In this document: positions 34,611 to 42,419 of the stretch, in pieces
Layout of the letters: each line of letters starts with the position of its first letter
Position numbering within the stretch: position 1 is the stretch's first letter
Program-made: the position numbers and the translations under genes
Assembly: GCA_003963005.1 (NCBI GenBank)
Contig: RXJW01000030.1
Span: forward strand, 1 to 42,846
Direction: 5' to 3'
Source: Burkholderiales bacterium
GTDB taxonomy: Bacteria > Pseudomonadota > Gammaproteobacteria > Burkholderiales > Burkholderiaceae_C
Length of the DNA: 42,846 bases
Notes under the pieces: model-generated
Seen by the model: the letters and a program-made list of their open reading frames with translations, nothing else
What the model was told of the DNA's origin: nothing
The model's database searches: none

Positions 34611-37426
34611 TGTTCCACCTGCAATCGCTCGAACTGCTGCACTGGGACTACTGCCAGCGCGTGACGCTGCCGCTGGACGGCGCCATCATCACCATCGCCG
34701 GGCCGAACGGCTCCGGCAAGACCACCCTGCTGGACGCCATGCGCACGCTGCTGGGCCTGGAGTGCTCCGGCGGGCGCACCTACAAGACCTATGCGCGCCA
34801 CGCCAATGCTGAAACGGCCTGGCTGCGCGCCCTGGTCGACAACCGCCCGCGCTCGCGCCAGAACAGCAGCCGGCCGTTTGCCAGCTCGCTGCTCTATGCC
34901 GACCAGGTCACGCTCGCCTGCCGCATCGAGCGGCACGGCGGCGACTGGGTGCGCCGCTACCTGATCGTCGATGGTGCGCACGAGATCGAGCAGCTGGCGG
35001 AGCGTGGTGAGCGTGACTGGCTGGGCATCGAGGCCTGGAAGAAGCGCCTGGAGGCCGCGGGCCTGACCCGCGCCATCGGCCGCGTGCTGGCGCTGGAGCA
35101 GGGCCAGACCGACCGGTTGTGCGAGTTGAGCCCGAAGGAGCTGCTGCGCCTCGTGTTCGAGGTGTTCGGCGACCAGGAGGTGCTGGACCGCTACGAGCAG
35201 GCCCGCAGCCACCAGCAGCAACTCGGCAAGGAAGTGGAGCAGGCTGCGGCCGAGCTGGCGCACACACAGGCCCAGCTCAGCGACCTGGCCAACCGCGTCA
35301 ACAGCCACCGTCAGTACCAACTCAAGGTGCAGGAGCGCGAGCGCCTGGCCACCGAGGTGCTGCCCGTGCTGCGCTGGGCCGAGGCGCGCGAGCGCATCAC
35401 CCGCGATGCACGCGAGCTGCACCGCCAGCGCCTCTTTGCTTCGGGCGACGTCAAGGCCTTGAGCGAGAAGCGCGCGGCGCTGCACGGCCTGTTCACCGCG
35501 CAGGAAGCGGCCAAGGCGCGACTCAAGGCGCTCGAGGGCGAACGCCGCGAGGCCCGTTCCGCGTTTGATGTGGCCCGTGAGGCCGAGCGGCCTGCCGAAG
35601 CGCTGGTCAAGCGCGAAGACGAGCTCCGCGCGCTGGCTGACGTGGAGGCCGACGCGGCCGCGCTGACGGCGCGCATGCAGGAACTCGCCACCGAACGCGA
35701 CCGGCTGCGTGCCGACTACACCCGCGCCAGCGACAAGGCGTCGCGCGCGCAGGCCCAGCTCGGCGAGCTGAGTGGCAAGCGCCTGCCCCCGCCGCCGCCC
35801 GAAGTCGCGCCGATGAAGCGTGCGCTGGACGACGCGGGCATCGCCCACTACCTGGTCGCCGACAGCATCGACATCGCCGACGAGACCTGGCGCGCCGCGG
35901 CCGAAGGCCTGCTGCGCCCGTCGCGCTGGGTGGTCGTGCTCAAGCACCGCAGCGACGAGGCCCGCGCCTTCGACATCGCGGCCAAGCAGCGCTACCGCCA
36001 TTACGTCGTGGCCGACACATCTGCGGTGGGTCAGGCCCCGGCCGGCTCGCTGCTGGCGGCACTCAACGTCAGCGCACCGCTGCCGACCTGGCTCGTGCGC
36101 CAGCTCGGCGCCATCCGCTGCGTCGCGTCGACGGAAGAGGGCGCCAAGGTCAGCGGCGAATGGATCACGACCGACGCCTACTACCGCGACGGCCGCGGCG
36201 GCCGCAGCGTGTTCGTCGAGCCCCGCGACCACCAGTTCGGCGCCTCCGCCGTGGATTCGCGCCGTGCCGCGCTGGAGGCCGAACTCGCCCGCTGGGATGG
36301 CGAACTCAGCCGCATCGCCAAGGCCCAGGCCGAGGTGGAGCGTCAGTTCAAGGACGTGCAGCGCGCGGCGGTGGGCCACAAGGCGGCACAGGAGCTGTCC
36401 GAGCGCGCCGACGAGTTTGCCGAAGCGCGAGCCCGGCTGCCCGTGTTGCGCCAGGCGCGCGCCGAAGCGGCATCGCGCATGAGCCAGCTCGACGCCGAGC
36501 ATGAGCGCGTCGTGCGCGAGTCCACGCGCAGCGAGCAGGCCTACGAGGCCGCGCAGATCGCGCTGAAGGATGGCGAAGGCTCGGCCGCCGGGCGGCTGCG
36601 CGAGCACGAGGCCAAGCGCGAGGCACTGCGCAAGGCCTCGCGCGAGAGCCGTGAGCAGAAGGCCAAGTTCCCAGCCACCTGGGTCACGCCCGCGGCGCTG
36701 GCCGCCTTGCGCGACGAGTTCGAGAACGCCCGCCAGGCTGAGATCCGCGCCCACCACGTGGACCAGGAACTCGAAACCGGTCATTGGGAGGTGGACGCCA
36801 GCGTCGTCGAGCGCCATGCCCGCATGGCCGCGCAGGTGCACGAGCAGGACAGCCAGCTCAGCGACCGCCGTGCCAGCAATGAGATGGCCCGCATCGCCGC
36901 CTTCAACGCCCGCGAGCGCTACATCGACGTGCTGCGCGCCACGGTCCGCCGCTACAAGAAGAACGTGGCCGAGCTGGGCGAGCTGGCCGGCACGACCGCC
37001 GAGGCGGTGCTGCCTCACCTGGACAACGACGACACCGTACTGGCCCAGGCCGGCCTGCAGGTGAAGTTCAACTTCGACGGCAAGGGCGAGGTGGGCCTGA
37101 ACGACGGCGAGGCCTCGGGCGGCCAGCAGGTGCTCAAGAGCCTGATCCTGCTCGTGGGCCTGATGAAGGACGACGAGACGCCCGGCGGCTTCGTGTTCAT
37201 CGACGAGCCCTTCGCCCACCTGGACGTGCGCAACATCCAGCTCGTCGGCCACTTCCTGCGCAGCACGCGCGCGCAGTACCTGCTCACCACGCCGATCACG
37301 CACAACGTCGAGGTGTTCGAGCCGAGCGAGATCACGCTCGTCACCAGCAAGAAGCCGCGCGGCGAGCGCTGGGCGCCGGCGATCGCGGTGCTGGCGCGCC
37401 GGCCGGAAGTCTCGGTCTATGAATGA
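34610..37426 (+). CDS. SMC-like ATPase (MksB/JetC-like condensin)
   Basis: A 938-residue SMC/ABC-type ATPase. Walker A GPNGSGKT is at 31-38; the Q-loop region is ADQVTL near residue 95; two coiled-coil arms run about 170-385 and 545-780; between them a globular hinge-like region (about 392-545, opening PPPPPEVAPMKRALDDAGIAHYLV). The C-terminal head has the signature ASGGQQ (SGGQ 836-839), Walker B GGFVFIDEP with Asp865/Glu866 and D-loop AHLD. The arms are short for MukB (about 1480) and suit MksB or JetC. Such proteins extrude DNA loops for chromosome packing, or with JetD cleave plasmids. No JetD/MksG gene (DUF3322/DUF2220, TOPRIM) flanks the operon, which favours chromosome organisation. 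Its end overlaps the thioesterase gene by 8 bp. Confidence 0.85.
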   Translation: MFHLQSLELLHWDYCQRVTLPLDGAIITIAGPNGSGKTTLLDAMRTLLGLECSGGRTYKTYARHANAETAWLRALVDNRPRSRQNSSRPFASSLLYADQVTLACRIERHGGDWVRRYLIVDGAHEIEQLAERGERDWLGIEAWKKRLEAAGLTRAIGRVLALEQGQTDRLCELSPKELLRLVFEVFGDQEVLDRYEQARSHQQQLGKEVEQAAAELAHTQAQLSDLANRVNSHRQYQLKVQERERLATEVLPVLRWAEARERITRDARELHRQRLFASGDVKALSEKRAALHGLFTAQEAAKARLKALEGERREARSAFDVAREAERPAEALVKREDELRALADVEADAAALTARMQELATERDRLRADYTRASDKASRAQAQLGELSGKRLPPPPPEVAPMKRALDDAGIAHYLVADSIDIADETWRAAAEGLLRPSRWVVVLKHRSDEARAFDIAAKQRYRHYVVADTSAVGQAPAGSLLAALNVSAPLPTWLVRQLGAIRCVASTEEGAKVSGEWITTDAYYRDGRGGRSVFVEPRDHQFGASAVDSRRAALEAELARWDGELSRIAKAQAEVERQFKDVQRAAVGHKAAQELSERADEFAEARARLPVLRQARAEAASRMSQLDAEHERVVRESTRSEQAYEAAQIALKDGEGSAAGRLREHEAKREALRKASRESREQKAKFPATWVTPAALAALRDEFENARQAEIRAHHVDQELETGHWEVDASVVERHARMAAQVHEQDSQLSDRRASNEMARIAAFNARERYIDVLRATVRRYKKNVAELGELAGTTAEAVLPHLDNDDTVLAQAGLQVKFNFDGKGEVGLNDGEASGGQQVLKSLILLVGLMKDDETPGGFVFIDEPFAHLDVRNIQLVGHFLRSTRAQYLLTTPITHNVEVFEPSEITLVTSKKPRGERWAPAIAVLARRPEVSVYE

Positions 37427-37853
37427 CTGGGACCGGCCGTCGCCGTTCACGCTGGCGCTGACGCCCGCGGCCGAACACATCGACGGGCTGGGCCACACCA
37501 ACAACGCGGTCTACGTGCAGTGGTGCGAACGGGCCGGTTGGGCGCACTCGGAGGCGCTCGGCCTGTCGCTCGCCGACTACCGCCGCCTGGACCGCGCGAT
37601 GGCCATCCGCGAGGGCCACTACGACTACCTGCTGCCGTCCTTCGAAGGCGAGGCGCTGGTGCTCGGCACCTGGCTGACGGCCAGCGACGGCCGGCTGACG
37701 ATGGAGCGCCGATTCCAGCTGCGCCGGGCCAGCGACGGCACGACGCTGCTGCGCGGCCGCTGGGCGCTCGTGTGCATCGAGATCAGCACCGGGCGCCCGA
37801 AGCGGATGCCGCAGGAGTTCGTGAGCGTGTACGAGGCGGCGGTGGTGGTGTGA
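37419..37853 (+). CDS. Acyl-CoA thioesterase, 4-HBT hotdog family
   Basis: A 144-residue hotdog-fold thioesterase: EHIDGLGHTNNAVYVQWCERAGW with Asp22, His26 and Glu37 in the family's active-site region, then MAIREGHYDYLLPSFEGEALVLGTWLT. YbgC-like proteins are close relatives. Starting 8 bp inside the SMC gene, it is likely translated from the condensin mRNA although its function seems unrelated. Substrate unknown. Confidence 0.88.
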   Translation: MNDWDRPSPFTLALTPAAEHIDGLGHTNNAVYVQWCERAGWAHSEALGLSLADYRRLDRAMAIREGHYDYLLPSFEGEALVLGTWLTASDGRLTMERRFQLRRASDGTTLLRGRWALVCIEISTGRPKRMPQEFVSVYEAAVVV

Positions 37854-37890
37854 CTAGCGTTATACGGTTCGTATACGAATCGTATATATT
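37850..37890 (+). promoter_or_regulatory. Promoter with overlapping palindromic operators of the parD-like/map unit
   Basis: Two 15-bp inverted repeats overlap by 4 bp at 11-bp spacing: TATACG-GTT-CGTATA (37861-37875) and TATACGA-A-TCGTATA (37872-37886). A promoter can be drawn as GTGACT (37850-37855), 16-bp spacer, TATACG (37872-37877); TATATT at 37885-37890 is another -10 candidate, 6 bp before the ATG. Either way the palindromes cover the core promoter, as expected for autorepression by the ribbon-helix-helix protein encoded next. This AT-rich island stands out against the local GC content. Confidence 0.65.
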
Positions 37891-37896
37891 CCCGCC

Positions 37897-38148
37897 ATGG
37901 GAATCGTCAAAATCTCCGACCCGATGCACGAGAGCCTGCGGCTCGCCAGCCAGGCCCTGTCGCGCTCCATCAACGCGCAGGCAGAGCACTGGATGCGCAT
38001 CGGCATGCTGGCCGAGTTGCACCCGCAGCTCAATCACAGCGAGATCTGCCAGTTGCTGATCCGCGCCGAGCAGGATGGCGGGCTCGACCTCGCGGCTCTC
38101 ACCGGTCGTGGCACGACAGCCAAGTCGGCGGCCAAGGTGCGCGCATGA
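37897..38148 (+). CDS. ParD-like ribbon-helix-helix antitoxin-type protein
   Basis: An 83-residue protein of the ParD-like family. N-terminal GIVKISDPMHESLRLASQALSRSINAQAEHWMRIGMLAE gives a short beta strand and two helices of a ribbon-helix-helix DNA-binding fold; the tail (NHSEICQLLIRAEQDGG) is where antitoxins usually hold a toxin. No ParE/RelE toxin follows; instead a methionine aminopeptidase gene overlaps it by 4 bp (ATGA). The promoter palindromes at 37861-37886 are its probable operator. No Shine-Dalgarno is visible. It may serve only as an autoregulator of map. Confidence 0.85.
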   Translation: MGIVKISDPMHESLRLASQALSRSINAQAEHWMRIGMLAELHPQLNHSEICQLLIRAEQDGGLDLAALTGRGTTAKSAAKVRA

Positions 38149-38939
38149 GCCGCAGCATCAAACTCCGCACGCCCGACCAGATCGCCCGGGCCCGTGAGGC
38201 CGGTCATCTCATCGCCGAAGTGCTCGCCATGCTCAAGCCGCATGTCGTGCCCGGCGTCACGACCGAGGAGCTGGACGATCTCTGTCACGACTACATCGTG
38301 AGCACGTTGAAGTGCATCCCGTCCAACGTCGGCTACCACGGCTACCCCAAGACGGCCTGCATCTCGCCCAACCATGTCGTCTGCCATGGCATCCCGAGCA
38401 AGGACAAGCGGCTCAAGAAGGGCGACATCGTCAATGTCGACGTCACGCTCACCAAGGACGGCTGGTTCGGCGACAGCAGCCGCATGTTCATCGTCGGCGA
38501 GGCCAACGTGCTGGCGCGCCGGCTGGTCATGACGACCTATGAAGCCCTGCGTGCCGGCATCCGCCAGGTGCGCCCCGGGGCGACTTTGGGCGATGTGGGC
38601 TTTGCCATCCAGAAGGTGGCGCACGAGGCCGGCTTCAGCGTCGTGCGCGAGTACGGCGGCCATGGCATCGGCGACGTCTATCACGACGAACCGCACGTGA
38701 ACCACTTCGGCCGCCCGGGCGAGGGGCTGCGGCTGCAGGAGGGCATGATCTTCACGGTCGAGCCGATGATCAATGCCGGTGGCCCGGGCGTGCGGGAGCT
38801 GGCGGACGGCTGGACGGTGGTCACGCGCGACCATTCCCTGTCTGCCCAGTGGGAGCACATGGTGGCCGTGACGGCCGATGGCTTCGAGATCTTGACGCCC
38901 TGGCCGGACGGACTGGGCGACTACCCGGCGATCGCCTGA
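38145..38939 (+). CDS. map: Type I methionine aminopeptidase
   Basis: A 264-residue dinuclear metalloprotease that removes N-terminal Met from nascent proteins. All expected residues are present: His81, metal ligands Asp99, Asp110, His173, Glu206 and Glu237, in NVDVTLTKDGWFGDSSRMF, GGHGIGDVYHDEPHV, MIFTVEPMI and SAQWEHMVAVT. Length is standard. The usual housekeeping map in betaproteobacteria lies next to rpsB; here it is in an operon with a ParD-like gene, so this may be a second copy under its own control. The gene ends 19 bp from the converging PilZ gene. Confidence 0.95.
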   Translation: MSRSIKLRTPDQIARAREAGHLIAEVLAMLKPHVVPGVTTEELDDLCHDYIVSTLKCIPSNVGYHGYPKTACISPNHVVCHGIPSKDKRLKKGDIVNVDVTLTKDGWFGDSSRMFIVGEANVLARRLVMTTYEALRAGIRQVRPGATLGDVGFAIQKVAHEAGFSVVREYGGHGIGDVYHDEPHVNHFGRPGEGLRLQEGMIFTVEPMINAGGPGVRELADGWTVVTRDHSLSAQWEHMVAVTADGFEILTPWPDGLGDYPAIA

Positions 38940-38964
38940 CGCTGCGCTTTGGCGGCGCTCAGGC
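38934..38964. terminator. Shared hairpin between converging map and PilZ genes
   Basis: GCCTGA (38934-38939) pairs with TCAGGC (38959-38964), continued by CGCTGC/GCGGCG with one bulge and one wobble pair, loop GCTTTG. The arms include both stop codons. No T-run follows on either strand, so it is a bidirectional end hairpin at best. Confidence 0.35.
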
Positions 38965-39378
38965 CAGCGCCGTCATCCGCTCGACCAGCACGCAGCGCAC
39001 CCAGCGGCGGCTGGCGACGTGGGCGGTCTGCACGAGCAGGAACTGTTCGGCGTCGGAGCTGTTGGTCTCGAACTCGAAGCCACCGAGCTGCGCGCTGACG
39101 TTCAGCGGCCGGCTCCACACGCGGCGCACCTGGGCGGTGAAGAGCGGCACGCCCTCGTCCTCGCCGAGCAGCAGGCGCATCTCGTAGTGCTGGGCCAGCA
39201 GGGGCTCGTCGGCCGAGACGGCGATCTGCAGCCCGCCACCGCTGAGGTTCACGACCACACCGGCACGGCCGAGGGCCTCGCTCTCGGGCTTGAAGACCCA
39301 GACCGGCAGTTGTTCGTTGGCGTCGGGGACGAAGAAGAACTCGACACGGGGGAAGCGGCGTTGGTCGGGCGCGGCCAT
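38959..39378 (-). CDS. PilZ-domain protein
   Basis: A 139-residue single-domain protein. The c-di-GMP binding pattern is present: RRFPRVE (residues 7-13, RxxxR) and NLSGGGLQI (44-52, matching [D/N]xSxxG). It would bind c-di-GMP and act on motility or polymer output. It lies just downstream of the chemotaxis cluster on the same strand, separated from cheB by 112 bp, so it may be co-regulated with it. The 112-bp gap shows no clear promoter to me. Confidence 0.88.
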   Translation of the reverse strand: MAAPDQRRFPRVEFFFVPDANEQLPVWVFKPESEALGRAGVVVNLSGGGLQIAVSADEPLLAQHYEMRLLLGEDEGVPLFTAQVRRVWSRPLNVSAQLGGFEFETNSSDAEQFLLVQTAHVASRRWVRCVLVERMTALA

Positions 39379-39490
39379 GGCAGTGGGGTCCTGACGAAGG
39401 TTTCAAGGTGATACAGGCGCTCTGAAGGAGACCACCCCCGTATGACACCCTGGTGAACGCGTCAGCCGCCTGGGGGCGGGGCGGGTTGAA

Positions 39491-40537
39491 TCACCCCCGC
39501 GCGTCGAAATTCGTCACGGCCGCGGCCATCTCGTCCAGCGGCAGCACCTCGTCGACGCCGCCGTGCTTGATCGCCTCCATCGGCATGCCGAACACGACGC
39601 AGCTCGCCTCGTCCTGGGCCAGCGTGCGCACGCCGAGGTCATGGAGCTGCTTCATGCCGCGGGCGCCGTCGTCGCCCATGCCGGTCAGCATGATGGCCAG
39701 GGCGTCGCCGTTGGTCTGCTCAGCCAGGGAGCGGAACAGCACGTCGACCGAGGGCTTGTGGCGGTTCACCGGCGGCCCGTCCAGCACGACGGCGAAGTAC
39801 TGGCCGCCCGCCTTGCGCAGCTTCATGTGCTTGCCGCCCGGCGCAATCAGCACCACGCCACGCTCCAGGCGGTCGCCGTCGCGGGCCTCGCGCACCTGCA
39901 TCGCGCACAGGCTGTCCAGCCGTTGCGCGTACATGGCGGTGAACCGCTCGGGCATGTGCTGCACGATGGCGATGCCCGGGGCGTCGGCCGGCAGCGCGCG
40001 CAGGATCTGTTCGATGGCCTGCGTGCCGCCGGTGGAGCTGCCGATGACGACCGGCTTGTTCACCGACAGCGCGTGCAGCCCCGGCACCGTGCTGCGGTGG
40101 GCGGGGGCTGCCGATGGCGCCGGCATCTTGCACAGCTTCGGTCGCGAGGCGGCGGCGGTCTTGAGCGTGCCGATCAGCTCGCGCCGAGACTCCTCCAGGA
40201 ACTGGCGCAGCCCGAGGCGGGGTTTGGCGACGACGGCGACGGCACCTGCGGCCAGCGCATCCAGCGCGACCCGGCTGCCTTCGGTGCTGAGCGACGAGCA
40301 GATCACGGTAGGGATCGGCGCTTCGGCCATCTGCTGGCGCAGAAAGGTGAGGCCGTCCATGCCGGGCATCTCGATGTCCAGCAGGAGCACGTCGGGGCGG
40401 TGCTTGCGGATCAAGGGGGCCGCGAGGATCGGGTTGGGGGCACTGCCCGCCAGCTCGATGGCCGGGTCACCCTGCAGCAGGGCTTGCATGGTCTGGCGCA
40501 CCACGGCGGAGTCGTCGACGACGAAGACGCGGATCAT
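39491..40537 (-). CDS. cheB: Chemotaxis protein-glutamate methylesterase/deamidase CheB
   Basis: A 348-residue response regulator-methylesterase that demethylates chemoreceptors. Receiver domain: VVDDS and phosphoacceptor Asp54 in LLLDIEMPGMDG; linker; catalytic domain with Ser168 (IGSSTGG), His194 (VQHMPERFT) and Asp290 (TGMGDDGA). Start ATG 40537 opens the receiver domain; it overlaps cheD by 4 bp. Last gene of the cluster in this direction. Confidence 0.96.
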   Translation of the reverse strand: MIRVFVVDDSAVVRQTMQALLQGDPAIELAGSAPNPILAAPLIRKHRPDVLLLDIEMPGMDGLTFLRQQMAEAPIPTVICSSLSTEGSRVALDALAAGAVAVVAKPRLGLRQFLEESRRELIGTLKTAAASRPKLCKMPAPSAAPAHRSTVPGLHALSVNKPVVIGSSTGGTQAIEQILRALPADAPGIAIVQHMPERFTAMYAQRLDSLCAMQVREARDGDRLERGVVLIAPGGKHMKLRKAGGQYFAVVLDGPPVNRHKPSVDVLFRSLAEQTNGDALAIMLTGMGDDGARGMKQLHDLGVRTLAQDEASCVVFGMPMEAIKHGGVDEVLPLDEMAAAVTNFDARG

Positions 40538-41067
40538 GCGGGGCTCCGTTCCTGAGCGAGTTGCGGCCGGGGCGGGCGGGCCATGGAGACGGTCTCCACC
40601 TCGGGCGCATCGGGCCCAACGGTCCAGCGCAGCTTGCGGTAGGCATGCCCGCCCAGGGCCACGCCCAGCACCCGGATGCCGGCCTGGTGCAGCGCACCGA
40701 GCGCCCATTCGAAGTTCGCGGCGCCGATGTTGCCCTCGGCGGCTGTCTCCCCCGCGCGATTCGGGAACATGTTGCCGCCGCCGTAGACCCAGGCCAGGCA
40801 CTGCTGGGGGTCGATGCCTCGCGCACGCAGCAGTCGACCCATCTCGGCCAGGGCCACGTCGCCGTAGGCCGTGGCCCGGGTCGGCACGGCCTGCGGCACG
40901 CCGGCATGCACCACATGGCACATCGCGCCGACCGTGCGGCGAGGGTCGGTCAACAGGATGGCCACGCACGAGCCCAGCAAGGTCTCCAGGCATTCACCGC
41001 GGTCCACGCAGGCGACGTCGCCCGGGTGCAGCGTGAGCTTGCGCAGCTTCAGCGGCAGGACATTCAT
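40534..41067 (-). CDS. cheD: Chemoreceptor glutamine deamidase CheD
   Basis: A 177-residue deamidase that matures chemoreceptors. Active-site Cys34 is in LLGSCVAILL and His51 in GAMCHVVHAG; VYGGGNMFP and IGAANFEWA follow the family pattern. ATG 41067 overlaps the cheR stop by 4 bp; the longer open frame upstream is a shadow of cheR. Confidence 0.95.
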   Translation of the reverse strand: MNVLPLKLRKLTLHPGDVACVDRGECLETLLGSCVAILLTDPRRTVGAMCHVVHAGVPQAVPTRATAYGDVALAEMGRLLRARGIDPQQCLAWVYGGGNMFPNRAGETAAEGNIGAANFEWALGALHQAGIRVLGVALGGHAYRKLRWTVGPDAPEVETVSMARPPRPQLAQERSPA

Positions 41068-41885
41068 CGCGCAGGACCTTTGCGGAAGGCGCCCGGCGCG
41101 AGCACCGTCAGCGGCGTGTTGCAAGGCACGCGACCTTCGGCCGTGCCCAGGAAGAACAGGCCGCCCGGGCGCAGGCGCGCCAGCACACGGTCCACGACGG
41201 CGCTCTTGGTGGCCGCATCAAAGTAGATGAGCACATTGCGCAGGAAGACGACGTCGAAGTGGCCGATGTCGTCGATCGGGGCGCAGAGGTTGAGCTGACC
41301 GAAGCGCACCCTCTCGCGCAGGTCCTCGCGCACCTGGATGAGGCCCTCGCTCTGACCCTCGCCACGCAGGCAGAAGCGCTTCAGACGCCGTTCGTCGACG
41401 TCCCGCAGCCGGTCGGCGGGGTAGATCCCCTGCACCGCGCTTTGCAGCACGCGTTCGCTGATGTCGGTGCCGAGGATGGACCAGTCCGGACCGATGCTGC
41501 CGGCCGTCTGCAGATCGGCCAGCAGCATCGCCGCGCTGTAGGCCTCGTCGCCGAAGGAGGCCGCTGCGCTCCACATCGCGAGGCGCTGCGGCCGCGTGCG
41601 TTGCAGCTCTGCCTGCAGTAGCGCGAAGTGGGCCGGCTCGCGGAAGAAGTAGGTCTCGTTGGTGGTCAGCAGGTCCACGGCCACCTGGAATTCGCCACCG
41701 TCGTCGGCGCTTTCCAGCAGGTCGGCGTAGTCGTCGTAGCCGCGCAGGCCCAGGTGCTGCAGGCGGCGTGCGAGGCGCGAACTCACCAGCGGCTTCTTGC
41801 TGGGCGCGAATGACAGACCCACGGCGGCATGCATCAGTCCGGCAATGCGGCCGAAGCTGCGGTCGGACAGGTGAGGCGTGGTCAC
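41064..41885 (-). CDS. cheR: Chemotaxis protein methyltransferase CheR
   Basis: A 273-residue SAM-dependent receptor methyltransferase. N-terminal helical domain ends with DLLTTNETYFFREPAHF; the SAM-binding loop reads WSAAASFGDEAYSAAMLL, where most CheR have SAGCSTGEEPYS; then ILGTDISERVLQSAVQGIYP, FDVVFLRNVLIYFD and RPGGLFFLGTAE. GTG start with GAGGAG (complement of 41890-41895) upstream, 10 bp after the cheW stop. Confidence 0.95.
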   Translation of the reverse strand: MTTPHLSDRSFGRIAGLMHAAVGLSFAPSKKPLVSSRLARRLQHLGLRGYDDYADLLESADDGGEFQVAVDLLTTNETYFFREPAHFALLQAELQRTRPQRLAMWSAAASFGDEAYSAAMLLADLQTAGSIGPDWSILGTDISERVLQSAVQGIYPADRLRDVDERRLKRFCLRGEGQSEGLIQVREDLRERVRFGQLNLCAPIDDIGHFDVVFLRNVLIYFDAATKSAVVDRVLARLRPGGLFFLGTAEGRVPCNTPLTVLAPGAFRKGPAR

Positions 41886-41895
41886 GGGCGGCTCC

Positions 41896-42405
41896 TCAGG
41901 CGGCCAGGGCGAGCTGGCTGGCTTCGCACAGGGCAGCCATCTCGCCGATGTCGAACGCGCGCTCGGGGTCGAGCAGCACGACGAAGCGCTCGCCCCGCTT
42001 GCCCATCCCGGCGATGAAATCGCGCCGTGTGGCGCCGCCGAACTGGGGCGCGGGTTCGATCTGCGCCGGATCCAGCGAGATGACCTCGCTGACGGCGTCC
42101 ACCATCAGGCCGAGTTCGACGCGCTCGCCCTCGCGCACCGTGTCGACGATGACGATGCAGGTCTTCTTGCTCGTGCTCGCCGGGCCGCGGCCGAAGCGGG
42201 CCTGCAGGTCGATGACCGGGACGACTGCGCCACGCAGGTTGATGACGCCGCGCATGAAGTCCGGCATCAGGGGGACCGGCGTCATGGCGCTGGGCTGGAT
42301 GATCTCGCGCACGGTCACGATGTCGATGGCGTAGGCCTCGTTGGCGAGCGTGAAGCTCAGGAACTGGCGGGTCATGCCCGCCAGGTCCGCGGTGGTGGCG
42401 CTCAT
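41896..42405 (-). CDS. cheW: Chemotaxis coupling protein CheW
   Basis: A 169-residue CheW adaptor joining CheA to receptors: FLSFTLANEAYAIDIVTVREIIQP, MRGVINLRGAVVPVIDLQARFG and LGLMVDAVSEVISLDPAQIEP are diagnostic. ATG 42405 has GGAG upstream. It follows the MCP gene after a 14-bp gap. Confidence 0.95.
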   Translation of the reverse strand: MSATTADLAGMTRQFLSFTLANEAYAIDIVTVREIIQPSAMTPVPLMPDFMRGVINLRGAVVPVIDLQARFGRGPASTSKKTCIVIVDTVREGERVELGLMVDAVSEVISLDPAQIEPAPQFGGATRRDFIAGMGKRGERFVVLLDPERAFDIGEMAALCEASQLALAA

Positions 42406-42419
42406 GCGGATCTCCGGGG

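Noticed and set aside
34496..37504. A 1002-codon open frame on the minus strand opposite the SMC-like gene
   Set aside because: The plus strand has clear ATPase motifs; the opposite frame is low-complexity Leu/Ala/Gly/Arg text and crosses gene borders.
32317..37853. A complete Wadjet (JetABCD) anti-plasmid system
   Set aside because: No gene for the JetD nuclease is found on either side: upstream is an extradiol dioxygenase on the other strand, downstream a thioesterase. Only the condensin part can be claimed.
37897..38939. A standard ParDE toxin-antitoxin pair
   Set aside because: The second gene is an intact methionine aminopeptidase with all metal ligands and no ParE/RelE features.
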